This document shows, one piece after another, positions 1 to 11,499 of a stretch of DNA of 64,000 bases. Made by a program: the position numbers and the translations under genes. The stretch is from Stenopsyche tienmushanensis (lineage: Eukaryota; Arthropoda; Insecta; Trichoptera; Stenopsychidae), in contig WACJ01000130.1 of NCBI GenBank assembly GCA_008973525.1, positions 682,001-746,000 of the forward strand, written 5' to 3'. The notes beneath the pieces are model-generated. The model worked only from the letters and a program-made list of their open reading frames with translations, made no database searches and had not been told where the DNA came from. Numbering within the stretch: position 1 is the stretch's first letter; each line of letters begins with the position of its first letter.

Positions 1-689
1 ACACCGCTTTTTGCCGAAAACTCTGAGAAGCCTTTCAGAAAAGATGGATTTGCTTGCAAAAGTCGATTGGTGACAAAAATTAGAATAATGGGTAATTCAA
101 AAGCAGATTTAAAAAATAGGGCTATTTCATATTTGTATAGAAAAATATGTGTATACAATATTTTTAGCTTTATCTTATCTTGATTTGAAAATGGATTTTT
201 TTGTACAAGCTTTGATGTTTTAGAACTAATCGATATTCATTACTACTTTTAAAAACCATGGCTTGCTTGTCACTCGCTGTATCTTACATAGTCGACTCTA
301 CCCAACAATATGGAGCATGATGAACCTTACCGGTTCGAAGCCAATAATCTTTAGGAGCAGAACAAGGACAAGAAGAACACCAAATAGACGGCCTCGAGGA
401 GATGCATATTAAGAATTTCATTTTGCAACGAAAACAGCATTGTCTTCCGTTGACTTCTATATCGTTTTGGAATCACCGAACTGAGAGGGTCAACCTGAAA
501 CAGGAAGCGAGGTGCGAATCCAAGACGCACTTCAGCGTCACGTATGTCTTCACCCTAGCCCGGCAACGCCCTAGCGAGGAAAGGAGGGACTGGACTCTTT
601 GCACTCCAGAAAGCCCTTTCCAGTAGAGTCAAAAAGGTCGTCTCTACCGTCTCCATAAGAAAACTGAGTAGTTTTACAAACCTCCCATG
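1..689. other. Left edge without a recognised gene
   Basis: Bases 1-300 are AT-rich with no coding signal. Bases 300-689 are GC-richer and contain open frames on both strands (402-626 plus, 555-905 minus) that I do not recognise. The stretch is more likely transposon-derived than a gene. Confidence 0.4.
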
Positions 690-925
690 CTCCCTATTGA
701 GACGGTCACGAAAGCGTTCGTCAATACGTTTATTCGGGATACCCGTTGGGTGAGCGCTCGAATTAAAACTCGTTGGTAATGCTACCTTCAATATCGAGCG
801 CATGAGAAGGTGAATGTATGATACAGACGAGATGGATGTAACGCCTTCCTGTGAATGGATATTGAAGAGGCCCATAGTTCTGCAGTGGACTGTTTGTGGC
901 TGCACTATGATGATAGTTAAATATA
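690..925 (+). mobile_element. Decayed 3' tail of a non-LTR retrotransposon (endonuclease/RT type)
   Basis: On the plus strand, fragments at 830-905 match in order the end of a common arthropod endonuclease/reverse-transcriptase ORF: a TRWM segment (about 825-838), then GAAGAGGCC (Glu-Glu-Ala), then CAGTGGACTGT (a QWT-like end), then GGCTGCACTATGATGATAG, resembling the usual ATGATG-rich tail. The frame is broken by stops and small indels. The identity comes from remembered tail patterns, not a search. The GC-richer stretch 300-690 may be more of the same element or another one; I could not identify it. If gene 1 is correct, this lies in its intron 3. Confidence 0.35.
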
Positions 926-1185
926 AAATTGGGTACGTCCTTATACAAAATATTAAATAAAAACTTATAAATTAAAATAAAGTATAATGCATTAGTGCAA
1001 GATGCCCAACCATTTCACAAAAAATTCTGCTCAGATCCACAAATGTGTACAGATGTAGAAGTTTTCAGGATCGACCAAATTGATGAAATGTACATATCTG
1101 TGCGCGCGGTATTTATAGGGTTAATAGAACAAATTCAACGAAAAAATAATAAACAATTGGGTTCGCATTACAAAAATATTCTTAC

Positions 1186-1411
1186 TCAGGATAATCGATA
1201 GTATCTAAGCAAAGAGTATTGGTAAACATGTCGCATTTTTGTTTATTTTCGCCTGGATTTTTACGAACGGGTCCTGGCACTCTCCTGCGCTGCGATGCCA
1301 TCAGAAGTTCATTGTTTGATTTTCTATGGAGAAGTGGCCCAGGTCCAGGATGTACCATTATTTTGGGACCGCCTGGACTCCATGGCGGTCGTGCCAGCAC
1401 AAAAATGTTTC
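1186..1411 (-). CDS. Exon 3 of the Spaetzle-like gene (linker and start of the Cys-rich domain)
   Basis: The acceptor TTTATTTTTAG|GAAAC opens the exon at 1411. A strong donor CCTGA|GTAAGAAT closes it at 1186, leaving phase 2. It is GC-richer than its flanks and open throughout in the joined frame: 74 codons with RPPWSPGGPK, HPGPGPLLH, QRRRVPGPVRK and then KCDMFTNTLCLDTIDYP. The next exon should begin with one base completing Glu or Asp. No convincing continuation was found in 1-1180. Confidence 0.6.
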
Positions 1412-4400
1412 CTAAAAATAAATTTTAATTTTATTCCAAACTAAGCAAATGCAATTAAAGTGTGATCAATATATTATTTGTACCATTTCTATCGATGAAT
1501 CTGTTCAGAGCCCTTAATTTCTCAGCAACGGGTAGATCTTCTCCGAGTTCTGTTCCATTGACTATAATGGTCGAATTAGCGAGATCCATAGTGGTGTTTA
1601 CGCCATTGATCGGCACCACCATCGTCGCAGATTGACCCGAATTAGAGACGGTGAGGTTACCTTTTACTATGTCTGCGGAATCTGCGGTTTCATCCTCAAT
1701 TTCGACGCCCACTTTAAGATCGCCATGAACTTTGACGTTACTGTTTTTTATTACCGACGGAATTTTAGCCGCAATTTTCATGCTCTTAGACGTCTCTTCC
1801 AGCGATTTTGCCTGTGGTTTTTTATTGGCCATTGTCTCGTCCTCTTCGGGATATTCATATGAGCTCTCCATCATTGAGCCCTCGTCTTCGTCGACGTTGA
1901 ATGACCGCCTCAGCAATTGCGCTTGAGGTGCTCTCGGTTCTTGTGCACGCATATGGTCTTTAGCATCGCGTATCATGTTGGCTATGTCGAGAAGAATTGG
2001 AAGCATTAAATCTGACGTTACATTTGGATCGTTTCCAAACATTGCTTTCACCTGAAATTGAAGAATAATAACAGTTGATTATTTTTCAATATACAAACAA
2101 TAACTCAGTGTCAGCAGTTTATAATGTGACGTTAACGTAGCATGAATGAAAACTATTGTTTTTGCGCAGATTAGTAACACGTACACATACTTTTTATGAA
2201 ACTCTGCACATAATTAAAAAGCACAATAGGATTTATTGCGTCAATCTTTCTGTGAAAATTTATGCTTTTATTTGTGCTTGTAGAATAATGATATTGACAA
2301 TCTGCACTTGTTATTTCAAAGACAAAGGTTTTCTTGAGACCCTTAATCAACGCTTTCGAAAGAAGTTAAATGCATTTGATTGCAGTAAGGTAATGAAATT
2401 TCAATTCCGATGAAAGCGAAAATTGCGCCCCAATTATGATAATAATATTGAATTAAATTTGTGATTTGGATCTTGAGAGATTAAATAATTCAGAACAGGA
2501 TGCCAGAAGAGATTGACACGAATAGCTTTCTATAAACATCTTCGAATGAGTCAGAAACTATAACAAATTTACTCATTGCTATATTAGTAACTTTTCGCAT
2601 ATTTCGCACTTAAATTTGCATAAATATAGTGAACAATTAATGGATGTTTACCTAATAAAATGGACTGGTTTTATCAACAGCAAAAATCATTATTTTCCCT
2701 AGGGGATTACATGGGTTTTGAATTTTCAAAGTAAAAATATATATTTTTATCCAATAATACATGTTAAGAATATTAATATTTTCTCAATGTTTTAAGTAAT
2801 CAAAGTAAAACTCTAGTAAGAGCGAGCCTTTTGGAAATCCTGGTCATTGGATTATTTTAATCTTATTAAAAATTTTAAGATTACCTATTAAAACGTCATA
2901 TTTTCGATTTATCAGAAAAAAAAATCAAATTCCAAAGCTTATGACTTTTCTATCGTAAAAATAGTGTGTGAATACAAATCGAGAAAATTTCGCTAATTTA
3001 AATATGCCGTTAAAACCAAATTTTGTTCATCATTGCAGTACGGAAATTTGCTTTTATTCGCATCAATCATCTCCAAAATTTCTATACAAATAAATCATCG
3101 ACTAGTCATTAAGATTCGATCAAAGACGAAAAGATTAAAGTGATTTATTAAAAATTAAGCATCAAATCGAAGCATTCTCGATGTTCTCACAATTATAATA
3201 CGTAACGAGATTATGATAAATTATTACTGTTAGAATCGTTTCTATGTCAAAATCTTCGTCATTGTCTGTTGAAGGCAAATTGCTGAAGCTCTCTAGCGGA
3301 AAATTGCAATCTCCAACCATCGAAATAAAATCATTAACAGCCAAATTACCATCAAATTTAACATTACTGCCGTCTCAACATTGGACAAATCATCTCATAT
3401 TTATTTTGATACACTAAACACGTTTCGGATAATCTAATTCTCCCACAATCACATCGACCCAAGGCCTTTACTCTAATTAAATGCACAATCGCCAATATAT
3501 ATACAAAGTGCAGTTAGCCAATGTTTCGGATGTGAGAACTCTGCATACAATACACATTTTTTGACAGTTCGAAAATTATACACCGCTATTGTTCCATGCA
3601 AATATTTTCCTATTTCACACACGCTGAATATTCATACGTTTTTTATCCATATTATCGAATGATAAATCGATGACCTTCTTAAATGAGCAGTTCAACGATC
3701 TCAATCTGCAATATTATGATGCTGAAGATCGCAAGCAGATTCTGCAGAATCGTGTACGAAGATGAATATGATTTCTACGGTCGTTTGGTAAAGCGCAAAG
3801 CCTACATTTTAAACCGCATAGACGAGTAGAAGAAAGCTCAGCATGGTGTATAAGGTTCATATCTAGGTTAAAAGGAAAACCGACATCGCCATTGCTTACA
3901 TTAAAATAATAATTTTCACATAAATACACTAAGAGCCCGGAGATTATCGAATAGAACCTAGTAAAAGAGGATGAACTCAATTTTGGAGAAATTTTTTAAG
4001 TCGTGGATAGATTTGTCATGAATCATGTCATTCTGTGTGTCTATGCACAAAAAATGAATACAAGCCTGTCAAATTATATAAGACAGCGAAATCTATTACG
4101 AAGGGTCACAAAAAAATGCAAAAGCATTGCATAGTCTTCAATAACACTTAGAAATGATGTATGATGTGCTCAAAGAACATAATTCATTCAGTTATATAAT
4201 AATATGTAATGGAATAATAAACCTACCATCGGAATTAGCAAAAAGCTCTCTGATGTATAATTTAACATATCGTTGATATTTTTTACTATTCAGCGATTCT
4301 CAATCAGTATTGGTATTAAATATAAATTTAATTTATTATTTAAAGCAAAAAACAAGAATTCCAATAGTCATCACTGAATAGATCTTTTTAATGGTAATTG

Positions 4401-7400
4401 CATTCATACGATCATTAATTGAATCACATATTAACGACGATTACGTGTAACATGCAAGGAAGTATTCATGTATGAGACTAAGTTCAATTACATTTATTGA
4501 ACACACTGTAGGAAAGTATATCTTGTAGAATCTCTAACAAACAAAAAATAATAAAGGTGTCGACCAATCTTTTATAAGATTATGATATCAAAATATTTCG
4601 TCGATAGACGTTGACATACATAATTTTTGAAACAACAAAATGCTGATAAAAGCACACTTTTTGATTTAATATCAGTTTTTTTTAAATTGTATTCATTATA
4701 TTAGAACATTTTTAAAATGACCTTCATTTAAAACATAACATGGCAAAAAAAGGTGCTAATTTCAAGAATTAGCATTTGAAAGTACAATTTGAAAAAGAAA
4801 TATCAGCTCGTCGACGACAAAAAACAACCATGTTTGATTATAATGAAAGTCCATCAATAGCTTGGAACAATGAATGAACATTAGAAAGCGAAGACTTGCT
4901 CAGATCAAGATTTAAATAAAAGTGTCCCTCCAGAATCGCGTTTTACTAGTGTTTTTATATATGAACGTCAATATTGATGCATAAATATGATTATGACACC
5001 TTTTCATACTTGTATTAAAAATGTTTGAAAAGCATTGAAGTTAATTGAACAATTTTAGAATATCTGCGATCAAATTATCCTAAGCATTCGCATATAAAAA
5101 CGAAAGCAACATGTGCGTTATTGTACAAAGTTATAAACCAATAATTGACGAACGATTCTTATTATTCTGACTTTTATAAACGCCATCATATTTAAATATT
5201 AGGTTGTCCCCATAAGTTTCTTTCGCAAATTAACACAGATCTAATCATAGCCATGGTTGAAGAAAACCCGCGATATACTGTTCGCGAAATAGCTAACAAG
5301 TTAGAAATTCCACGAATATCCTCAAATAAACTTCAGCGTATTTCAATATGCGATCTTCTTCTCCAATGACATAATAGCCAACCTTTTTTAAAGAGACTTG
5401 TCACTGGAGATGAAAGTTGGATACTCTATGAGAATATTCCACGTAAACGGTCTTGGACCAAGGGTACAGAAGCTTTAACTGTAGCCTAAACCTGGCCAAA
5501 AAAAAGTTTTGCTATGCATTTGGTGGAACTGGAAGGGGATAGTTTATTATGAACTACTTCAGCAAGGTGAAACGATCAATTTAACAAAATATTGTTTCCA
5601 ACTAGACAATCTAAAGGATGCAATTGCCACAAAACGGCCAGAATTAGCGAACAGACGAGGCGATGTTTTTCATCACGATAACGCCAGGCCTCATGTGTCT
5701 TTGCTCGTCAGAAATAACTTATTATCATTTGACTGGAATGTTTTATCTCATCCTCTATACTCTTAGGACATTGCTCCTTCAGATTATTATTTATTTTTTT
5801 AATGAAAAATTATTTACGTGGTAAAAATTTTAATTCAAAAAATGATATAAAAATGTACCTTGTTGATCAAGGTACATTTTATTTTGCCAAGAAACCTGGG
5901 AAATTTTGGCAAGAAAGCATTATGAGGCTTCCGGAGAGATGGAAAAAAAATAATAGAACAGAATGGATCATATATTATTCAATAAATTTTGATGTAATAC
6001 TAATTATTGCTTATTTTTTTCTTAATATGAAAACGAAAGAAACTTATGGGGCACCCTAATAAAAAAAATTCTTCAAGTCACACAATACAATTAATAATAT
6101 AAAGTATATTTCGAGGAGGAAAAATTTAATAGTGCTTTATTTAACTTGAATTTTGAAATAACCCTCACGTTTATATCCTAATTTGCATACATTGTCTACT
6201 ATAAAATAAGTCTTAATGCCTTTTATGACTCATTTAAGCGTTCTTCCGTGCTACGATTGCTTAAGAAGATCGACCAAAAAATTGAGGAAGCATTAAGCAT
6301 AAATTTAAATCAAATTATTCTTTGACAACCTTGGAAATTTGAAAACAAATATAAACCAAAAAATGTGAATTTAAATGGATCACATTTAATGTCCAAATAT
6401 GTTAATAATTCTATCAAACTTGAATCTATATGTACATATATATTATTTGGTATTTAAAATAATAGTATTTAAATATGAAACATGATGAAGTAGGCTATAA
6501 TCGTCATTGAAGAAGACCTCGAATTCACAATGTTAAAACTAGTTATATATTAATATTGTTGTTATGCGATTCTTTTATTGTTTATTTCAACATGGATGAT
6601 TAATTTTATACATTTCCAATATTTTAATACAACCTTCAACGGGCTTGCATTAAGTTCAAAGGGGTTTTTTATGTTTTAATCCTGTTAAATATGATAATTT
6701 GTGCATTGTTCGAGCAAGATTTATAAATGTTTCACTGTCTTGACCCATATTCAGAGTGAAACCAATCACACTGCTTACCCTGCTCGGAGCATAATTGATT
6801 TCTCAGCAGTCGTTCTTGCATTCAAAAGCGATGTCTCATCTATCGCCACAAAAGAAAATCGTTTGTCATTTCATTATTTTTATAAGGTTGCTATCGCACA
6901 CTTTCATACGTATCACTTCCGGTACAGGTTCTCATATTGTCATCGTTTGCTTTCGATATGTGCCACTGGAGAGCAGCTAATTCAGTTTCATTATTCAATT
7001 TGATCGATACGTTCTCGTCATTTTAATGAGATTTCTACTATTTTCACTGCCAATTAATATTTAATCAAATCCAGAAAAAATCAATTCGCCGACACGATAA
7101 GGTTAAATTAATGGCATTGTGTCAATTCAGCAAATGTTTACGCATACATGAAACAATAGTATTTAACACAAATTGACAATAAGGTATTCTAAATGGGTGT
7201 AAAATGATGCCTGAGATTAAATTCAATTTGAATAATAAAGCATTTAGAATTACCAACACGTGGATCGTAGTAAATATGATAAAAATGACCTTTGATCAAG
7301 GTTAATTTTGTTCTGAATGATATATTTCATACGTTGAATCCGACACTCGTATTAAAATGTTTGCTCTTATTTGCAAATAATTCAAAGATTTATTACGTAA

Positions 7401-10400
7401 AAATGTGATTTATGAAAGTGTCCTTGTTCATTCATTGGCTTATGCATATTCATATGATTCAAATCACATTAGCCAACAATCATATTTATTATAAAATATT
7501 TCTCAATTATCTTATTGATTTTACATAAAATAAACTTCATAAAGGTCAATGGGAAATAATTCGAGTTATAGATATAAAAAAATTCATCGTAAAAGTTCGA
7601 ATTCAAATACAAAATGTCCGAATGCAATATTTTAGTATGGGATCTGCCAAATCAAGACCTATTAATTTGAATTAATAATCGCTGTTAAACTGCTAAAAAC
7701 AATGCTTTTATGTTCAGCTAAACGTCTGTTTATTGTATAGATAATGTTCTTTAATTAGGACAAATATTTTACATGTGAACTCAAAAATTATACGTTTAAC
7801 AACTAAACAATTTTGGTTCAAGAATGATAAACATGTTTTTGATTGTCCATGAACTTTGTTGTAAATAAAAATTATATTACTAAAGCTTTAAAAATATATA
7901 TCTCAAATGTTCGTTCTTGAAACTTATATTCCTTAATAACAACATCGGAAAAATGTATATATCATTGATTCATTCTCCACAAAATCATTTTTTCTCTATT
8001 TTTTACATAAAATTCAATGCAAAAATGCAACAAGACGATAACCAAATGAGCCATTCTCAATTGCTTGCAATTATTAAAATAATTGATTTGTATTTATACC
8101 AAATGCAATAAAATTTTAGTACATCATTATTAAACCAATTTATTAGTACTCAGATTAATTGCAAATATAAATATTACGTTTGATCAATAATATTAATAAG
8201 AGTATCTGTGCCAATTGTATTAGTTCTTATGTAAATTTAAATTCTAGTAATATATTAATATTTACTTATTTGTATACATACTTCTTATTGTATCTTATTT
8301 GTTATCGAACGTAGGCGATCTCTATAAGATTTTTTTCTGAGAATAAAATATTTTCATGTTGTCCATTGTCTAATATGGTTGAATTAGGATAAGGTTATTT
8401 GAATATGAATTAATAAGTAGGATAATTTATGAATGGATGGCGAAATTATCATTATTTTAGATGATCATCGCAAATCAATAATTCATAAACGACCATGCTC
8501 AAATTGTTAATCGCCTCCCTATTAAGTGTTTCAGATCCAAAAAAATAAGTTTGATCTTAACACATAATATAATAACTATAAATATAATATATATCATAAT
8601 TTAAGCACAAATATTGAACTATGTCCATGCTAAAAACCCATTTTAAGAAAAAATAATTCCATAAATATCGATAGAAAATCAAGATAAATGACATTGAAAA
8701 TGACCTGGTTCTGCTGCATAAAACAATATTGTTTATGACATCATAAAACAATAAAAAAATGAAGATTGGAATCCAATCATTTTTTCATAGTTCTTTGTGT
8801 TATAAGAATATAAAACCATTAAAGAATGCAAATAAAAAACTTGAATGTAATCTAATATGGCATTTGATTGTCCTCGTTGTTGACAATGGTAAGATAAAAT
8901 TACTACATGCAAAAATAACACATTTGTATTAATATTATCATAAAGAATAAGCAGAGAGAAAAATTAAGCTAATTGCTTAATTATAAAAAAAATACTTATG
9001 ATAATGAACATTACCTAAAAATATCTATATTATTATCACTAAAAAATCATGTATATCTTTACATTGACATTCAATAACTTTTGTTCATATAATTACACGT
9101 TTGTTATGATATTGACCCCTTTATATTTTTAGATCCATTGTTCTTTAAATGATAGAGTATCTATAGCTATGAAATCAAACAATGTAATTCGTAAGAAGTA
9201 TGCATCAAAATGCTTTCATTTTTATAGCAAAATATACGCTGGACGTGAGCTTTCAAACTCGACACAAATCAAAGTGGTAATCATAGACTAAAGAAACTAC
9301 TGGGGTGGAAATTATTATCAGTCACAGTATATAATTAATTTATAATACATTAATCAGACCGTTAGTAGTTCATGCAAGTAAAGCATTGACCATGACTATG
9401 AAAAAAGCGACTTCACCTCGACAGGCTCGAAAGAAAAATCTTTTATGGCTTTCTTATTACATCTCATACGAATAAGAAAGCCATGAACAGGTATGATGAT
9501 GATGATTCATTGCAAAATGACATCAATATTGGATGCAAGTAAAATAGGTAAATCGATTTGAATATCAAAAACATGTTGATGCGATCATGATAAAGGTGAA
9601 TTGATAATAAGATGAACCAATGCATATCCACGTCTTTGACATATTTAGCAATTTGTTATTCAAAATCACGGTCGTAAAGTGAGAAGCGTGCAATGTCTTC
9701 GCCTACAAACGTGTTATTTACTATTATTTCCGATAATTGTGTAAAAGATTGCATGCGTATATTCACCGTGTTATTATGTAAATTAAAAATTGGAGAGAAA
9801 GATGAGATGAAACTAGTCTTTAGCAAGTCTGCTGACCGAGGAAATGAGCTCATGAGGCATCCACGGACAATATAATGTATGTAATATTCAACTTTAAACG
9901 AAATCAATACCATGCTCAAAAAATCCTATTTAAAAAAAATGAGTTTAGAAAATCTTATTCATTTTGCACAATAATTTCGCAAATACCATAAAAATGTCGC
10001 AAGAACCCGTTTTCGTCTCATTGTTAAATGTTGGGTTTATTTTTACGACGATCTTCATACTAGCCGTTGTGCGGCTTCAAAAACTTTTCCTTTTTGCAAC
10101 GTTGAATGATGATATCATAGCATCCTTAATTACGCCATTTGCAAAATAATCTCGATAAAAATTGTCATTATATTTAACTCGATGTTTATAGCAAAATGTC
10201 GAGGCTAACATTAACGAACCTTTCAAACGAAAGTCGCATGATGCAAAGTATTCCATGTTAATATTTAACACACGAACATCATTGTCGTTTTGTACTTGTA
10301 CTGCATTAATGTGAAAGCTGATAAAAAGTGAATTGAACATACATTATATCAAATGTTTGTTCAAGACAACCAATCCCCAATACTTGTATCAATTAATAAA

Positions 10401-11419
10401 ATATCGATCAATCGATCAAATCAATAGCAATAATATTTTTGTATATTAGAAAAGCAAGTTTGTAATAGATTCATGCTGAATAATCGGTTAAAATTTATAT
10501 TGAATATAGAAAATATTTTGAAGTGTTGATATTCAATCGACTGAATAGATTTTGTATGTTTTAAAAACCAAGCTTAAAAATCAAGAAGCTGATGGTGTGA
10601 TAAACAGTCCAAAGTTCAAATCTTCACGAATTTGTATTAGTATAAGGTTCAAAACTTAAATCTTACGACGATCAACGGAAAGGACAGTAATTTAAAATTC
10701 TAATATAAGAAAAACATATTCAACGCTATTCAAATTTTAAATGGCCTTGGATAATTCAAGTTCATTGCTATGAAAACAAAATTATTATGGTTTAAATATT
10801 TGAGTTTATTTACCTGTTCGATGTTAAGACCAGGATTTTTGGCGTCGGCTGTGATTTGCTTGGATACCAAAGAAGCCATGACGAGCCTTTGTGGTGGTGT
10901 CAGCATTCTCAAAATCGGTAATACTGAAGCGAACTTCCTTTTTTGTTCTTTTTTCTCCAGCAGTTTTACAAGCACCATTTTGATTTGGTTGTGCTTATTT
11001 CTCAGATGGTGATTCGGTCGGTAGTCATCTTTATATTCGTCGTTTATTTCGACATTAAATTGATCGTTGTTGGCGTTGCTGTCGAATTTTTCGTTGATTT
11101 TGTCTATTTTTTCCGAGGTGTTTCCTTCGCCGGTTGCTTCAGTGTCATAGTTGGCGCTATCGAAATATTGAGGTTTGTGTGAATTTGTTACAACACCCGG
11201 TTCTATATAATGTATCTTCTTGTCGTCTACTGGTTTGGGAGGATCTTTTGGTAGCGTTTCTTCTATCGGTTTATCGAATGATTGACGATGATTTTGAATG
11301 TTTGATCTTAGAGCTTCGGCTATTGCTACATTTGAATCGTTGACACTGAGAATTTGTGCATAAACTAGTTTGCACGATATGCAAATTATAAGACCCAAAA
11401 ATGCTTCTTTCGAAATCAT
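1186..11419 (-). CDS. Secreted Spaetzle/neurotrophin-like ligand precursor, 3' part beyond window
   Basis: Three exons join in frame: 11419-10814, 2051-1484 and 1411-1186, with introns of phase 0, 1 and 2. They give at least 466 residues. Residues 1-21 are a clear signal peptide (MISKEAFLGLIICISCKLVYA region). Residues 22-150 are acidic and polar. Residues about 150-240 form a helical, hydrophobic block spanning the exon 1/2 junction (TPPQRLVMASLVSKQ, then VKAMFGNDPN). The end of exon 2 is rich in N-glycosylation sequons. Exon 3 is proline/glycine-rich, has a basic QRRR site at about residues 432-435 that could be a convertase site, and then Cys451-x7-Cys459 ending in DTIDYP. In Spaetzle and NT1-type ligands a Cys-containing segment ending in Tyr-Pro leads into the cystine knot. 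The knot exons are not visible in 1-1185 and are inferred to lie left of the window. Exon structure is seen; family assignment is by motif memory only. A different secreted protein family remains possible. Confidence 0.6.
1484..2051 (-). CDS. Exon 2 of the Spaetzle-like gene (prodomain)
   Basis: The acceptor TTCAATTTCAG|GTGAAAG opens the exon at 2051, so its first codon is an internal Val, not a start. The frame stays open to a TAA at 1455-1457. A donor AATG|GTACAAAT at 1484/1483 allows a phase 1 join to exon 3 that removes this stop through a 72-nt intron. The exon is 568 nt (189 codons plus one base). It encodes LLDIANMIRDAKDH, an acidic MMESSYEYPEEDE stretch and several Asn-x-Thr/Ser sequons. 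If the intron is retained, the protein would end at the TAA at 1455; splicing is preferred because exon 3 is clearly coding-like. Confidence 0.65.
5199..6059 (+). mobile_element. Internally deleted mariner transposon
   Basis: Terminal inverted repeats of about 26-27 bp are seen. The left end starts TTAGGTTGTCCCCATAAG and the right end, reverse-complemented, starts TTAGGGTGCCCCATAAG; both continue into TTTCTTTCG. TA flanks both ends (5197-5198 and 6060-6061), the expected target duplication. The element is 861 bp, against about 1.3 kb for a complete mariner. It encodes broken transposase pieces: an N-terminal helix-turn-helix piece near 5253 (EENPRYTVREIANKLEI), then VTGDESWILYEN, WWNWKGIVYYELL, HHDNARPHVS and a C-terminal MRLPERWKK. 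Stops and frameshifts break it, so it cannot encode an active transposase. Confidence 0.9.
5253..6020 (+). pseudogene. Mariner transposase, broken
   Basis: The reading starts at the ATG near 5253 and is interrupted by a deletion between the N-terminal helix-turn-helix and the catalytic region, by in-frame stops (for example TAG at 5764-5766) and by frameshifts. The first catalytic Asp lies in VTGDESW, the second in HHDNARPH, and the third block is reduced to DIAPSDYYLF next to the stop. These are the three mariner signature regions. The best open pieces are 5509-5766 and 5802-6059. Confidence 0.8.
9445..9484. repeat. Perfect 14-bp inverted repeat (hairpin)
   Basis: ATGGCTTTCTTATT at 9445-9458 is the exact reverse complement of AATAAGAAAGCCAT at 9471-9484, with a 12-nt loop. 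It lies in intron 1 of the Spaetzle-like gene. The stem is too short for a typical microRNA precursor. It could be the core of a small MITE or a structured intronic RNA. Confidence 0.7.
10814..11419 (-). CDS. Exon 1 of the Spaetzle-like gene (signal peptide and N-terminal prodomain)
   Basis: The ATG at 11419 sits in a good context (AAAATGA) and opens a hydrophobic signal peptide. The open frame runs to 10730, but residues after position 202 look like intron read-through. A donor CAG|GTAAAT ends the exon at 10814 after the codons NIEQ. Joining to the acceptor at 2051 gives NIEQ|VKAMFGNDP without breaking the frame (phase 0). The exon is 606 nt, 202 codons. Confidence 0.75.
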
Positions 11420-11487
11420 TTTCTCTTGTTAGATGTTAATGTAGAATAATCAGACTAAATCAGTTTCGAAATTGATCTGTGTTTGCA

Positions 11488-11495
11488 TTTATATA
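11488..11495 (-). promoter_or_regulatory. TATA box upstream of the Spaetzle-like gene
   Basis: On the minus strand TATATAAA lies 69-76 nt before the ATG at 11419. An initiator-like TCAATT follows about 20 nt downstream, starting at 11475. This would give a 5' UTR of roughly 35-55 nt. The position is plausible for a core promoter, but TATA-like strings are common in this AT-rich DNA and no transcript evidence is available. Confidence 0.4.
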
Positions 11496-11499
11496 TTGT

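Larger units (their letters stand above)
2052..10813 (-). other. Intron 1 of the Spaetzle-like gene (8762 bp)
   Basis: The intron is bounded by GTAAAT at 10813 and TTTCAG at 2052. It is AT-rich and holds a deleted mariner element at 5199-6059 and a perfect 14-bp hairpin at 9445-9484. I saw no other coding exon in it. Short open frames (for example 2156-2413, 6701-7003, 9656-9919) have no recognisable content and no convincing splice sites. Confidence 0.6.

Noticed and set aside
1219..1428. Plus-strand ORF of 69 codons with Gly/Pro-rich, collagen-like content
   Set aside because: It is the complement of the GC-rich minus-strand exon 3 and has no splice signals of its own.
1430..1435. AATAAA on the minus strand just after the stop at 1455, as the end of the Spaetzle-like gene
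   Set aside because: It lies inside the 72-nt intron between two exons that join in phase; the following exon is clearly coding-like. It is kept only as a possible intron-retention end.
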